Source: Streptomyces sp. NBC_00377
GTDB lineage: Bacteria > Actinomycetota > Actinomycetes > Streptomycetales > Streptomycetaceae
Length of the DNA stretch: 64,000 nt
Reading direction: 5' to 3'
NCBI RefSeq assembly: GCF_036075115.1
Contig: NZ_CP107958.1
Span: 6,820,001-6,884,000, forward strand
The translations under genes and the position numbers were made by a program. The first letter of the stretch is position 1; each line of letters starts with the position of its first letter. This document shows, piece by piece, positions 1-7,562 of the stretch. The notes below the pieces were generated by a model. It did no database searches, was not told the origin of the DNA, and worked only from the letters and a program-made list of their open reading frames with translations.

Positions 1-1
1 G

Positions 2-76
2 GGCTCCATCGTCGGCAAGGCCCTGTACGCCGAGGCGTTCACCCTGGAAGAGGCGCTGGAGGCGGTCGCCCGGTGA
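2..76 (+). CDS. priA: HisA/PriA phosphoribosyl isomerase, C-terminal fragment
   Basis: Only the last 24 codons lie in the window. They read in frame to a TGA and include the phosphate-site type segment GSIVGKALY followed by a C-terminal helix, as in the HisA barrel. In actinomycetes this enzyme is usually PriA, which isomerises both ProFAR (histidine) and phosphoribosylanthranilate (tryptophan). The trp genes in this window include no trpF, which fits that dual role, although dual specificity cannot be shown from 24 residues. The stop overlaps the GTG start of the next gene by 4 nt (GTGA), so the genes are translationally coupled. Confidence 0.8.
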   Translation, partial: GSIVGKALYAEAFTLEEALEAVAR

Positions 77-471
77 GTGACGTACGACGTGTGACGACCG
101 GCGCGCCCTGGGAGGACACCTTCGGGTACTCCCGCGCGGTGGAGCTGCCGAACGGCCTGGTGCTGGTCTCCGGGTGCACTTCGGTCGTGGACGGCGAGAT
201 CGCCGGCGGCGGCCCGTACGAGCAGACGGTCAACGCCTTCAACGTCGCGTTCGCGGCGCTGGAGCAGCTGGGCCTCGGGCGCGACGACGTCGTGCGCACC
301 CGCCTGTACCTCACCCACGCACGGGACGTGGACGACGTCGGACGCGCCCACAAGGAGCTGTTCGACTCCGTCCGGCCCGCCGCGTCCATGCTCATCGTGT
401 CCGGCCTCGTGGACCCCAGCCTCGTCGTCGAGGTCGAGGTGGAGGCCTACCGAGGAGGGTCCCCGGCATGA
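73..471 (+). CDS. RidA/YjgF-family protein in the his operon
   Basis: A 132-residue protein of the YjgF/YER057c/UK114 fold, whose members deaminate reactive enamine/imine intermediates or act as small-molecule-binding trimers. Family-like segments are the GCTSVVDGE strand early on and RPAASMLIVSGLVDP near the C-terminus. The family signature there is normally P-A-R-S; here it reads P-A-A-S, so the arginine that holds the carboxylate in true RidA is replaced by alanine. The protein may therefore belong to a Rid subgroup with another role. It sits between hisA and hisF with 4-nt overlaps on both sides (GTGA at the start, ATGA at the end), so it is made together with the His enzymes. Substrate unknown. 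Confidence 0.85.
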   Translation: MSDVRRVTTGAPWEDTFGYSRAVELPNGLVLVSGCTSVVDGEIAGGGPYEQTVNAFNVAFAALEQLGLGRDDVVRTRLYLTHARDVDDVGRAHKELFDSVRPAASMLIVSGLVDPSLVVEVEVEAYRGGSPA

Positions 472-1223
472 CCCTTGCCGTACGAGTCATCCCCTGCCTG
501 GACGTGGACAACGGCCGGGTCGTCAAGGGAGTCAACTTCCAGAACCTGCGCGACGCGGGCGACCCCGTCGAGATGGCCAAGGTGTACGACGCCGAGGGCG
601 CCGACGAGCTGACGTTCCTGGACATCACCGCCTCGTCGGGCAACCGCGAGACGACGTACGACGTGGTGCGCCGCACCGCCGAGCAGGTGTTCATCCCGCT
701 GACCGTCGGCGGCGGGGTGCGCACCCCCGAGGACGTCGACAAGCTGCTGCGGGCCGGTGCGGACAAGGTGGGCGTCAACACGGCCGCCATCGCCCGCCCG
801 GAGCTGATCAAGGAGATCGCCGAGCGGTTCGGCAGCCAGGTGCTGGTGTTGTCGGTGGACGCCCGGCGGACCGCCGCCGGGACCTTCGAGGTGACCACCC
901 ACGGAGGCCGCAAGGGCACCGGCATCGACGCGGTCGAGTGGGCGCACCGGGCGGCCGAGCTGGGCGCGGGCGAGATCCTGCTCAACTCGATGGACGCGGA
1001 CGGCACCAAGGACGGCTACGACCTGGAGATGATCGCCGCCGTCCGCAAGCACGTGACGGTCCCGGTGATCGCCTCCGGCGGCGCCGGCAAGCTCGCCGAC
1101 TTCCCGCCGGCCGTCGGTGCGGGCGCGGACGCGGTGCTCGCCGCGTCGGTGTTCCACTTCGGCGACCTGCGGATCGGCCAGGTCAAGGACGCGCTGCGGG
1201 AAGCGGGCCACCCGGTGAGGTGA
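468..1223 (+). CDS. hisF: Imidazole glycerol phosphate synthase, cyclase subunit HisF
   Basis: A 251-residue (beta/alpha)8 barrel, the usual HisF length. With HisH it converts PRFAR plus ammonia to imidazole glycerol phosphate and AICAR in histidine biosynthesis. The two catalytic aspartates are visible: Asp12 in IPCLDVDNGRVVKG and Asp131 in VLSVDARR. Phosphate-binding turns are seen at TVGGGVRTPED and IASGGAGKLAD. The ATG at 468 overlaps the stop of the RidA-type gene by 4 nt, which fixes the start. A strong hairpin follows the stop, so this is the end of the his transcription unit here. HisH is presumably upstream of the window. Confidence 0.97.
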   Translation: MTLAVRVIPCLDVDNGRVVKGVNFQNLRDAGDPVEMAKVYDAEGADELTFLDITASSGNRETTYDVVRRTAEQVFIPLTVGGGVRTPEDVDKLLRAGADKVGVNTAAIARPELIKEIAERFGSQVLVLSVDARRTAAGTFEVTTHGGRKGTGIDAVEWAHRAAELGAGEILLNSMDADGTKDGYDLEMIAAVRKHVTVPVIASGGAGKLADFPPAVGAGADAVLAASVFHFGDLRIGQVKDALREAGHPVR

Positions 1224-1238
1224 CGCCGCCCGCTCCCG

Positions 1239-1272
1239 AGAGCCCCGGTCGCCCCAGGGAGACCGGGGCTCT
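1239..1272 (+). terminator. Intrinsic terminator after hisF
   Basis: A perfect 12-bp inverted repeat (AGAGCCCCGGTC and its complement) encloses a 10-nt loop and is followed by TTTCTC on the plus strand. It starts 15 bp after the hisF stop. The facing gene on the minus strand ends about 70 bp further on, so it may serve both directions. Confidence 0.85.
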
Positions 1273-1344
1273 TTCTCGTCCGGATGCGAAGGGAACCTGT
1301 GCTTCGGGCACCTGCGCCGCGCCGAACTGCCCCGCTGACCGCCC

Positions 1345-1743
1345 TCACTCCTTCGGCTGAGCCAGTTGCACCAGATTGCCCACCGTGTCGTCCAGGACGG
1401 CCGCGACGACCGGACCCTGGTCCTGCGGCGGCTGCGTGAAGCGCACACCCAGCCCGCGCAGCCGCTCGTACTCCGCCTCGATGTCGTCGACGGAGAAGAC
1501 GATGCACGGCAGCCCCGCCTCCCGCAGCGCCGTCCGGTACGGCTCCGCGATGGGGCCCTGGCCGGGTTCCAGCAGCAGTTGGAGATCCTGCTGGGCCCCC
1601 TCCGGCGCGCCCACCGTGACGAGCAGCGTGCCCCCGCCGAGCTCCATGTGCAGACGCGTCTCGAAGCCCAGGACCTCCGTGTAGAACGCGTGGGCCTTCG
1701 CGACGTCGTCGACGTACACGCCCGTCATGGAGACCTTGATCAT
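1345..1743 (-). CDS. VOC (glyoxalase/bleomycin-resistance) family protein
   Basis: A 132-residue single VOC-fold protein, probably dimeric. It has the typical opening (VYVDDVAKAHAFYTEVLGFE) with paired beta-alpha-beta modules and closes with LDDTVGNLVQLAQ, where the final metal-ligand Glu of many glyoxalases is replaced by Gln. Family members include glyoxalases, extradiol dioxygenases and drug-binding proteins; the substrate cannot be read from the sequence. It ends shortly after the hisF terminator and is 11 bp downstream of the TIGR03085-type gene, so the two probably share a transcript. Confidence 0.85.
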   Translation of the reverse strand: MIKVSMTGVYVDDVAKAHAFYTEVLGFETRLHMELGGGTLLVTVGAPEGAQQDLQLLLEPGQGPIAEPYRTALREAGLPCIVFSVDDIEAEYERLRGLGVRFTQPPQDQGPVVAAVLDDTVGNLVQLAQPKE

Positions 1744-1754
1744 GTCCGGCCCTC

Positions 1755-2390
1755 TCAGATTCCGAGCTGCTTGGCGGCGTGCAGCCTGGCGATCGCGTCC
1801 TTCTCGCCGTCCAGCTCCACGTCGGCGGCGCTCTGGCGGCCGTGCAGGAACAGCAGCAGCTCCGACGGCTCACCGGTGGCCGTCACGACCGGCGTGCCCC
1901 GGTTGGCGACCGCCGTACGGCCGTCCGGGCGCCGCAGCACCAGACCGGTCGGGGTGCCGCGGCCCATCAGCCGCGCGGTGCGCTCCAGGCGGGACCACAG
2001 GGCGTCCTGGAAGACCGGGTCGAGCTCGCGCGGCGTCCAGTCCGGCTCGGCGCGGCGGACGTCCTCGGTGTGGACGTAGAACTCGATCGTGTTGGACGCC
2101 TCGTCGAGCTGCTTGACCTGGAAGGGGGAGAAGCGCGGCGGACCCGTGCGGATCAGCTGGATCAGCTCCTCGTACGGCTTGGCGGCGAACTCCTCCATCA
2201 CCTTGTCCAGACGGGACGCGAGCTGCTTGATCAGGATGCCCCCGGCGGCGTCAGGACGGCGCTCGCGCACGACCACGTGCGCGGCCAGGTCGCGGGTCTG
2301 CCAGCCCTCGCAGAGGGTCGGAGCGTCGGGACCCGCCGTCTCCAAGAGGTCGGCGAGCAGGAGCCGTTCACGCTTGGCGAAAGTCGACAT
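1755..2390 (-). CDS. TIGR03085-type DinB/maleylpyruvate-isomerase-like protein
   Basis: A 211-residue protein of the DinB-like four-helix-bundle group used by actinobacteria for mycothiol-dependent chemistry. The N-terminal helix (RERLLLADLLETAGPDAPTL) and CEGWQTRDLAAHVVVRER, with the conserved Trp and His, match the TIGR03085 pattern. His114 or its neighbours in FYVHTEDVRR supply a further putative metal ligand. A more variable second domain follows (PTGLVLRRPDG). Function in vivo is unknown; mycothiol-linked detoxification is an inference from the family. It is transcribed divergently from hisI, with about 140 bp between them for promoters. Confidence 0.8.
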   Translation of the reverse strand: MSTFAKRERLLLADLLETAGPDAPTLCEGWQTRDLAAHVVVRERRPDAAGGILIKQLASRLDKVMEEFAAKPYEELIQLIRTGPPRFSPFQVKQLDEASNTIEFYVHTEDVRRAEPDWTPRELDPVFQDALWSRLERTARLMGRGTPTGLVLRRPDGRTAVANRGTPVVTATGEPSELLLFLHGRQSAADVELDGEKDAIARLHAAKQLGI

Positions 2391-2528
2391 GCAGTCAGCC
2401 TACGACCGCGTACCGGCTCCGCCCACCCGTCGCCCCGCCACCGCCACCCACCGAAGCCCCTCGCGCCGCTCCTTCCGATCGGTGGACACGACCCGTCACC
2501 GCCGGTGGCGCGCGGCACAATGGCGGAC

Positions 2529-2993
2529 ATGACCAGCACGCCGTCCGCCCGCCGCCAGACCCCCACTCCCCGGTCAGGCGCTTCGCCCCACGGTTCCGCC
2601 TCCCCCGCCGGCCGCCTCGACCCCGAGATCGCCGCGCGCCTCAAGCGCAGCGCCGACGGCCTGGTCCCCGCCATCGCCCAGCAGTACGACACCGGTGAGG
2701 TGCTCATGCTCGGCTGGATGGACGACGAGGCGCTGCACCGCACCCTCACCACCGGCCGCTGCACCTACTGGTCGCGCAGCCGCCGCGAGTACTGGGTCAA
2801 GGGCGACACCTCCGGCCACTTCCAGTGGGTCAGGTCCGTCGCCCTCGACTGCGACGCCGACACCCTGCTCGTCAAGGTCGACCAGGTGGGCGCCGCCTGC
2901 CACACCGGCGCGCGCACCTGCTTCGACGCCGACGTGCTGGCCGTCGTACCGGCCCCGGACGCCGATTCCGGCGTACCCGCCACGGATCAGTAA
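2529..2993 (+). CDS. hisI: Phosphoribosyl-AMP cyclohydrolase HisI
   Basis: A 154-residue protein that opens the adenine ring of PR-AMP in histidine biosynthesis. The complete HisI signature is present: MLGWMDDEAL, then YWSRSRREYWVKG, TSGHFQW, and the metal-binding block DCDADTLLVKV with CHTGARTCF. The N-terminus carries about 45 poorly conserved residues rich in Pro, Ser and Arg. I take ATG 2529 as start; an in-frame ATG at 2520 would add three residues, and the GGCGG just before 2529 is only a modest ribosome-binding site. HisE (the pyrophosphohydrolase) is separate and not in the window. trpE begins 12 bp after the stop, so the two genes are probably cotranscribed. Confidence 0.95.
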   Translation: MTSTPSARRQTPTPRSGASPHGSASPAGRLDPEIAARLKRSADGLVPAIAQQYDTGEVLMLGWMDDEALHRTLTTGRCTYWSRSRREYWVKGDTSGHFQWVRSVALDCDADTLLVKVDQVGAACHTGARTCFDADVLAVVPAPDADSGVPATDQ

Positions 2994-3004
2994 GGTCAGC
3001 CGCC

Positions 3005-4534
3005 ATGGACCTCGAGACGTTCCGCAAGCTGGCCACCGACCGCCGCGTCATTCCGGTCACCCGCAAGCTCCTCGCCGACGGCGACACCCCGGTCGCGCTG
3101 TACCGCAAGCTCGCCGCCGAGCGCACCGGCACCTTCCTGCTGGAGTCCGCGGAGAACGGCCGCACGGCATTTCAATGGTCCCGGTACTCCTTCGTGGGCG
3201 TCCGCTCCGCCGCCACCCTCACCGCGCTCGACGGCCGGGCCCACTGGCTCGGCACCCCGCCCGTCGGCGTCCCGGTCGACGGCGATCCGCTCGCCGCCCT
3301 GCGCGCCACCGTCGAGACCCTCCACACCCCCCACGAGGACGGTCTGCCGCCCTTCACCGGCGGCATGGTCGGCTACCTGGGCTACGACATCGTCCGCCGT
3401 CTGGAGAAGATCGGCCCCGGCGAGCGCGACGACCTGAAGCTGCCCGAGCTGACCATGCTCCTGACCAGCGACCTGGCCGTCATGGACCACTGGGAGGGTT
3501 CGGTCCTGCTGATCGCCAACGCGATCAACCACAACGACCTCGACACGGGCGTCGACGAGGCCTACGCGGACGCGACGGCCCGGCTGGACGCCATGGAGGC
3601 CGACCTCTCCCGCCCGGTCGCCCAGCCCCCGGCCGTCCTGCCGCCCTCCGAACTCCCCGAGTACAGCGCCCTGTGGGGCGGCCCGGACTTCCGGGAGGCC
3701 GTCGAGGACATCAAGGAGCGCATCCGGGCCGGCGAGGCCTTCCAGGTCGTCCCCTCGCAGCGCTTCGAGACGGCGTGCACGGCGAGCGCGCTGGACGTGT
3801 ACCGGGTGCTGCGCGCGACGAACCCGTCCCCGTACATGTACCTCTTCCGCCTCGACGGCTTCGACGTCGTCGGCTCCTCCCCGGAAGCCCTGGTCAAGGT
3901 CGAGGACGGCCACGCGATGGTCCACCCCATCGCCGGCACCCGGCACCGCGGGGCCACCCCGCAGGAGGACCAGGCCCTCGCCGACGAACTGCTCGCCGAC
4001 CCCAAGGAGCGCGCCGAGCACCTCATGCTCGTCGACCTCGGCCGCAACGACCTCGGCCGGGTCTGCGAACCGGGCTCGGTCGAGGTCGTCGACTTCATGT
4101 CCGTCGAGCGGTACTCGCACGTGATGCACATCGTCTCGACCGTCACCGGGAAGGTCGCGGCCGGCCGCACCGCCTTCGACGTCCTCACCGCCTGCTTCCC
4201 GGCCGGCACCCTCTCCGGCGCCCCCAAGCCGCGCGCCATGCAGATCATCGACGAACTGGAGCCGTCCCGCCGCGGTCTGTACGGCGGCTGCGTGGGCTAC
4301 CTGGACTTCGCGGGCGACTCCGACACCGCCATCGCCATCCGTACGGCCCTCCTGCGCGACGGCACCGCCTACGTCCAGGCCGGCGCGGGCATCGTCGCCG
4401 ACTCCGACCCGGTCGCCGAGGACCAGGAGTGCCGCAACAAGGCGGCGGCGGTCCTGCGCGCGGTGCACACCGCCAACCGACTGGCCGAGCACGGCGTTTC
4501 CGGACGGCCGGCCGGCGTGCCCGTCCACAAGTAG
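3005..4534 (+). CDS. trpE: Anthranilate synthase component I TrpE
   Basis: A 509-residue chorismate-utilising enzyme that starts tryptophan synthesis (chorismate plus glutamine-derived ammonia to anthranilate; the TrpG partner is not in the window). The N-terminal domain has LLES at residues 45-48, the loop that binds feedback tryptophan in TrpE. The C-terminal chorismate-binding domain carries PSPYMYLF, SSPEALV, HPIAGTRHRG, DLGRNDLGRV and the long GTLSGAPKPRAM and GGCVGYLDF blocks. The start is ATG 3005, 12 bp after hisI. No Trp-rich leader peptide is present in this short spacer, so leader-peptide attenuation is not visible here; feedback inhibition is the control the sequence supports. Confidence 0.97.
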   Translation: MDLETFRKLATDRRVIPVTRKLLADGDTPVALYRKLAAERTGTFLLESAENGRTAFQWSRYSFVGVRSAATLTALDGRAHWLGTPPVGVPVDGDPLAALRATVETLHTPHEDGLPPFTGGMVGYLGYDIVRRLEKIGPGERDDLKLPELTMLLTSDLAVMDHWEGSVLLIANAINHNDLDTGVDEAYADATARLDAMEADLSRPVAQPPAVLPPSELPEYSALWGGPDFREAVEDIKERIRAGEAFQVVPSQRFETACTASALDVYRVLRATNPSPYMYLFRLDGFDVVGSSPEALVKVEDGHAMVHPIAGTRHRGATPQEDQALADELLADPKERAEHLMLVDLGRNDLGRVCEPGSVEVVDFMSVERYSHVMHIVSTVTGKVAAGRTAFDVLTACFPAGTLSGAPKPRAMQIIDELEPSRRGLYGGCVGYLDFAGDSDTAIAIRTALLRDGTAYVQAGAGIVADSDPVAEDQECRNKAAAVLRAVHTANRLAEHGVSGRPAGVPVHK

Positions 4535-4586
4535 GACGCGTCTCACGTGAACCCCGGGTGCCGGTTCGCCCGGGGTTCAGGCGATA

Positions 4587-5234
4587 GTGGAGTACGTGAC
4601 TGCCGTACCGCACCCTCGATCCGAAGCCGCCCCCGCCGGGTCCGGCCGCCGGAGCCTCGCGCTCGCCCTGCTGTTCGGCGCGCTGGGCTCGGCCGTGACC
4701 CTGCTGTCCACCCGGCAGCGCTGGTCGGAGGGCACGGCCACGGTGGCCGGCGGCGCCTTCCCGCTCACCGCCAGGGGCAGCGACGTCACGGGCGTGCCCG
4801 CGGCGCTCGCCATAGCGGCCCTCGCCGCGCTCGTCGCCGTGTTCGCCGTCCGCAAGGCCGGCCGCTTCGCGGTCTCCGCCCTCCTCGCGCTCTCCGGCGC
4901 CGGCATCCTGACCGCCGCCCTGCTCGGCGCCTCCGACGGCTCAGCGCTCGACGAGCAGGCCGCGCGCGCCTCCGGCGACACCTCGGCGACCGTCGCCTCG
5001 TTCAGCCACACCGCCTGGCCCTACGCCGCGGCCGCGGGAGGCGCCCTGATCCTCCTGGCCGGCCTGCTCGCCCTGCGCTACGGCCGCCTGTGGCCCGCCA
5101 TGTCCGGCCGCTACGAACGCGACGGCACCCCGCGGCCCCGGCGCGCGGCCAGGCCCGTCGACCCGGACCGGCCCGAGGACATGTGGAAGGCCCTCGACCG
5201 GGGCGAGGACCCGACCGGCGCGGGTCCGGCCTGA
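4587..5234 (+). CDS. Trp-biosynthesis-associated membrane protein (TIGR02234 type)
   Basis: A 215-residue membrane protein of unknown function that in actinobacteria sits beside trp genes. After a short cytosolic N-terminus it has four hydrophobic segments (around SLALALLFGALGSAVTLL, GVPAALAIAALAALVAVF, FAVSALLALSGAGILTAALL and YAAAAGGALILLAGLLAL). Between segments 1 and 2 is the extracytoplasmic loop with LSTRQRW. The cytosolic C-terminal tail is basic and Pro-rich (RPRRAARPVDPDRPEDMWKAL). GTG 4587 is the first start; GTG 4596 is an alternative. It follows trpE by 52 bp in the same direction. Role in tryptophan synthesis or transport is inferred only from conserved position. Confidence 0.85.
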   Translation: MEYVTAVPHPRSEAAPAGSGRRSLALALLFGALGSAVTLLSTRQRWSEGTATVAGGAFPLTARGSDVTGVPAALAIAALAALVAVFAVRKAGRFAVSALLALSGAGILTAALLGASDGSALDEQAARASGDTSATVASFSHTAWPYAAAAGGALILLAGLLALRYGRLWPAMSGRYERDGTPRPRRAARPVDPDRPEDMWKALDRGEDPTGAGPA

Positions 5235-5425
5235 ACAGCGCGTCACCCACCGTCGACGGTCCGTCTCCGGCACGGGTCCGCGCCTGCGCGGCCGGGCGGC
5301 TCCCGGTGTGGTGAATCAGACGCGACCGGAAGCCACCCCCGCGTCCGGGACGTGCACGGGTACGGGACAATGGACCAGGAACGTCCGGCTCGGACGGACA
5401 CAGAGACAGCAATGAGGAGCAAGTC

Positions 5426-5677
5426 ATGGCGGGCAGCAGCCACGGACACACCCCGGCCGCCTGGACCGGTGTCACCATCGCCTTCATCGGTTTCGCCGTC
5501 GCGGGCGCGTTCATGGTGATGGCCGAGCCGATCGGCTTCTGGGCCGGCATGGCGATCGTGGCGCTCGGCGGTGTCGTCGGAGGCATCATGCGCGCGATGG
5601 GCCTCGGCATGCCGCGGGAGGCCCACCCCGTGCACCAGGTCACGGCCGCTCGCGAGCCGGCGGGCGCCGAGGGCTGA
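5426..5677 (+). CDS. Small HGxxPAAW-family membrane protein
   Basis: An 83-residue protein that opens with HGHTPAAW, the motif that names this actinobacterial family. Two transmembrane segments follow (TIAFIGFAVAGAFMVMA and GMAIVALGGVVGGIM) and then a short basic tail. A GAGGAG ribosome-binding site lies 6 nt before ATG 5426. A perfect hairpin follows 26 bp after the stop. Function unknown; the conserved place between trpE and trpC suggests a link to tryptophan metabolism. Confidence 0.85.
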   Translation: MAGSSHGHTPAAWTGVTIAFIGFAVAGAFMVMAEPIGFWAGMAIVALGGVVGGIMRAMGLGMPREAHPVHQVTAAREPAGAEG

Positions 5678-5703
5678 GCCCCCACGACCTCAGCAGGACA
5701 CCC

Positions 5704-5739
5704 GTGAGGGGCGGCCGGTGCACACCGGCCGCCCCTCAC
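5704..5739 (+). terminator. Terminator hairpin after the HGxxPAAW gene
   Basis: The 17-nt segment starting at 5704 (GTGAGGGGCGG...) is repeated as its exact reverse complement from 5723 with only two nucleotides between, giving a very stable hairpin. Its presence also argues that the reading frame opening at GTG 5704 is not the true start of the next gene. There is no T-tract, as is common for Streptomyces terminators. Confidence 0.8.
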
Positions 5740-5766
5740 GCGCGCGTGGCGCCCCCGCGGGGCACA

Positions 5767-6225
5767 ATGCGAGGCGTGAACGCCGACAGCCGACGGGTGA
5801 CGCCCCCGGCCCCCCGCACCAGCCCGGACACCGTGCGCGGACGGCTCGCGGTGCCCGCCGGGATCCTCGCGGCCGTCGCCGGGGCCTTCGCGTACGTCGG
5901 GACCGTCGACCCCAACGAGCCCGGCCACTACCCGGTCTGCCCCCTGCTGCGCGTCACGGGCCTGTACTGCCCGGGCTGCGGCGGCCTGCGCAGCGCGCAC
6001 GCCTTCGTGCACGGGGACCTCGCCGCCGCCCTGCACGACAACGCGATGGCCGTCGTCGGCTTCCTGGGCTTCGCGGTGGTGTGGACCGTCTGGGTGGTCC
6101 GCGCGGCCCGCGGACGCCCCGCGCGCATGGAACTCACCCCGGTGCGACTGTGGACCCTGGGCGCGTTCCTGCTGGTCTTCACGGTTGTCCGGAACCTGCC
6201 GTTCGGTGGCTGGCTGCATCCTTGA
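5767..6225 (+). CDS. DUF2752 membrane protein
   Basis: A 152-residue membrane protein. The diagnostic DUF2752 block CPLLRVTGLYCPGCGGLRSAH lies after the first transmembrane segment, with a CxxCG pair that could bind metal or form a disulfide. It has three or four hydrophobic segments (around residues 24-44, 80-105 and 120-145) and ends at the membrane. I choose ATG 5767; GTG 5776 is equally possible. A longer reading to GTG 5704 would translate the upstream terminator hairpin and is rejected. It completes a run of three unknown membrane proteins between trpE and trpC. Function unknown. Confidence 0.8.
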   Translation: MRGVNADSRRVTPPAPRTSPDTVRGRLAVPAGILAAVAGAFAYVGTVDPNEPGHYPVCPLLRVTGLYCPGCGGLRSAHAFVHGDLAAALHDNAMAVVGFLGFAVVWTVWVVRAARGRPARMELTPVRLWTLGAFLLVFTVVRNLPFGGWLHP

Positions 6226-6420
6226 TCAACCGGTGAACGTCCACTATGGGGCGCCGCCCGCCCGGGCATGCGAAGCTTGTTCGAGAGCGGGGGAGCGGCC
6301 GCCGTCAACCGGATGCGAGGCCTTCGCCTTCCTCCGGATACCATCGCAGTGACCAACGGTTTCTCCCTGGTCGCTGGAACTGTCAACCGCCTGTCAGCCG
6401 TCTGAAAGGGGGCCGCTCGC
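6226..6420 (+). promoter_or_regulatory. trpC operon leader/promoter region
   Basis: A 195-bp non-coding stretch before trpC. It is less GC-rich than its flanks and contains a TACCAT -10-like hexamer near 6340. It ends with a strong AAAGGGGG ribosome-binding site about 10 nt before the trpC GTG. I found no run of Trp codons and no terminator/antiterminator pair, so leader-peptide attenuation is not supported here. Confidence 0.4.
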
Positions 6421-7230
6421 GTGAGTGTGCTCGACGAGATCATCGACGGAGTCCGTGCCGACCTCGCGGAGCGGCAGGCGCGCGTCAGCCTCGACGAGCT
6501 CAAGGAGCGCGCGGCGAAGGCCTCCGCCCCCAAGGACGGGGTGGCCGCGCTCCGGGGCGACGGCGTCAAGGTCATCTGCGAGGTCAAGCGCTCCAGCCCC
6601 TCCAAGGGCGCGCTGGCCGCGATCGCCGACCCGGCCGGACTGGCCGCGGACTACGAGGCGGGCGGTGCGGCCGTCATCTCCGTCCTCACCGAGGAGCGCC
6701 GCTTCGGCGGCTCCCTCGCCGACCTCGAAGCGGTCCGCGCCCGGGTGGACATCCCCGTGCTGCGCAAGGACTTCATCGTCACCTCGTACCAGCTGTGGGA
6801 GGCCCGCGCGTACGGCGCCGACCTCGCGCTGCTGATCGTGGCCGCCCTCGAGCAGTCGGCCCTGGAGTCGCTGATCGAGCGTGCCGTCTCCATCGGCCTC
6901 ACCCCGCTCGTCGAGGTCCACGACGAGGACGAGGTGGAGCGCGCCGTCGACGCGGGCGCCAAGGTCATCGGCGTCAACGCGCGCAACCTGAAGACCCTCG
7001 AGGTGGACCGGGGGACCTTCGACCGGGTCGCCCCCGAGATCCCCGCCCATGTCGTCAAGGTCGCCGAGTCCGGCGTCCGGGGCCCGCACGACCTGATCGC
7101 GTACGCCAACGCCGGCGCCGACGCGGTCCTGGTCGGAGAGTCCCTGGTCACGGGCCGCGACCCGAAGACGGCGGTGGCCGACCTGGTGGCGGCGGGCGAG
7201 CACCCCGCACTGCGCCACGGCCGGGGCTGA
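6421..7230 (+). CDS. trpC: Indole-3-glycerol phosphate synthase TrpC
   Basis: A 269-residue TIM-barrel enzyme that closes CdRP to indole-3-glycerol phosphate. All family blocks are present: CEVKRSSPSKG (catalytic Lys and substrate clamp), LTEERRFGGS, PVLRKDFI (second Lys), GVNARNLKTLEVD and ESGVRGPHDL followed by LVGESLV at the phosphate site. The start is GTG 6421 after a strong AAAGGGGG. It is monofunctional: there is no fused TrpF domain, consistent with PriA supplying phosphoribosylanthranilate isomerase. It is the first gene of a trpC-trpM-trpB-trpA unit. Confidence 0.97.
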   Translation: MSVLDEIIDGVRADLAERQARVSLDELKERAAKASAPKDGVAALRGDGVKVICEVKRSSPSKGALAAIADPAGLAADYEAGGAAVISVLTEERRFGGSLADLEAVRARVDIPVLRKDFIVTSYQLWEARAYGADLALLIVAALEQSALESLIERAVSIGLTPLVEVHDEDEVERAVDAGAKVIGVNARNLKTLEVDRGTFDRVAPEIPAHVVKVAESGVRGPHDLIAYANAGADAVLVGESLVTGRDPKTAVADLVAAGEHPALRHGRG

Positions 7231-7251
7231 GACCCCGCTAGGCTTGCCCCG

Positions 7252-7467
7252 ATGACTCCGACGACGCCCGGGACGATCACGGACCGGTACGCCCGCCTGG
7301 CGCGCGGCTGCCGCCCGCGGGGCTGCCGCGCGCCCGCCCGCAGGGTGCACGGCCGCCGGGTCCGGTACGTCATCGGCGACGAGCCGGGCCAGGTGAACGG
7401 CATGCGATGGCAGCGGCGCCCCGCCAGGGGCGCGGGGCTCGGTCGGCCATGCGGCTTCGCCGCGTGA
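7252..7467 (+). CDS. trpM: TrpM-like small basic protein between trpC and trpB
   Basis: A 71-residue, very Arg-rich protein at the position where streptomycetes carry trpM (earlier trpX), a small modulator of tryptophan biosynthesis. The recognisable core is RYARLARGCRPRGCRAPARRVHGRRVRYVIGDEPGQVNGMRW, quoted here in part: two CRPRGC-type cysteines, then VRYVIGDEPGQ and NGMRWQR. The last 20 or so codons run into a palindromic dispersed element, so the C-terminal tail may be recruited repeat sequence and can be expected to vary between strains. The ATG lies 21 bp after trpC with a weak ribosome-binding site, which suggests low or coupled expression. Confidence 0.65.
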   Translation: MTPTTPGTITDRYARLARGCRPRGCRAPARRVHGRRVRYVIGDEPGQVNGMRWQRRPARGAGLGRPCGFAA

Positions 7468-7505
7468 GCGCGACCGGCCACGGACGGCCCGCGGCCGTCT
7501 GACAG
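7411..7505. repeat. GC-rich palindromic dispersed element between trpM and trpB
   Basis: It contains nested inverted repeats: GCGCCCC/GGGGCGC around a short loop at 7416-7433, and an outer GGTCG/CGACC pair (7441-7445, 7471-7475) around an inner GCGGC-TTC-GCCGC hairpin. This composition resembles intergenic repeats scattered in Streptomyces chromosomes. It overlaps the 3' end of trpM and may attenuate transcription or protect mRNA between trpM and trpB. Confidence 0.55.
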
Positions 7506-7562
7506 ACCCCGCCCCCACGGCGATTCGTGTTCACCCACACCGTCTCACCGTGAGGTTTCCGC

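Noticed and set aside
2994..3004. Trp leader peptide and attenuator before trpE
   Set aside because: Only 11-12 bp separate hisI and trpE; no Trp codon run is present there or in the 195 bp before trpC.
5704..5766. Longer N-terminus for the DUF2752 protein from GTG 5704
   Set aside because: It would translate a perfect terminator hairpin, and the added residues have no membrane-protein character.
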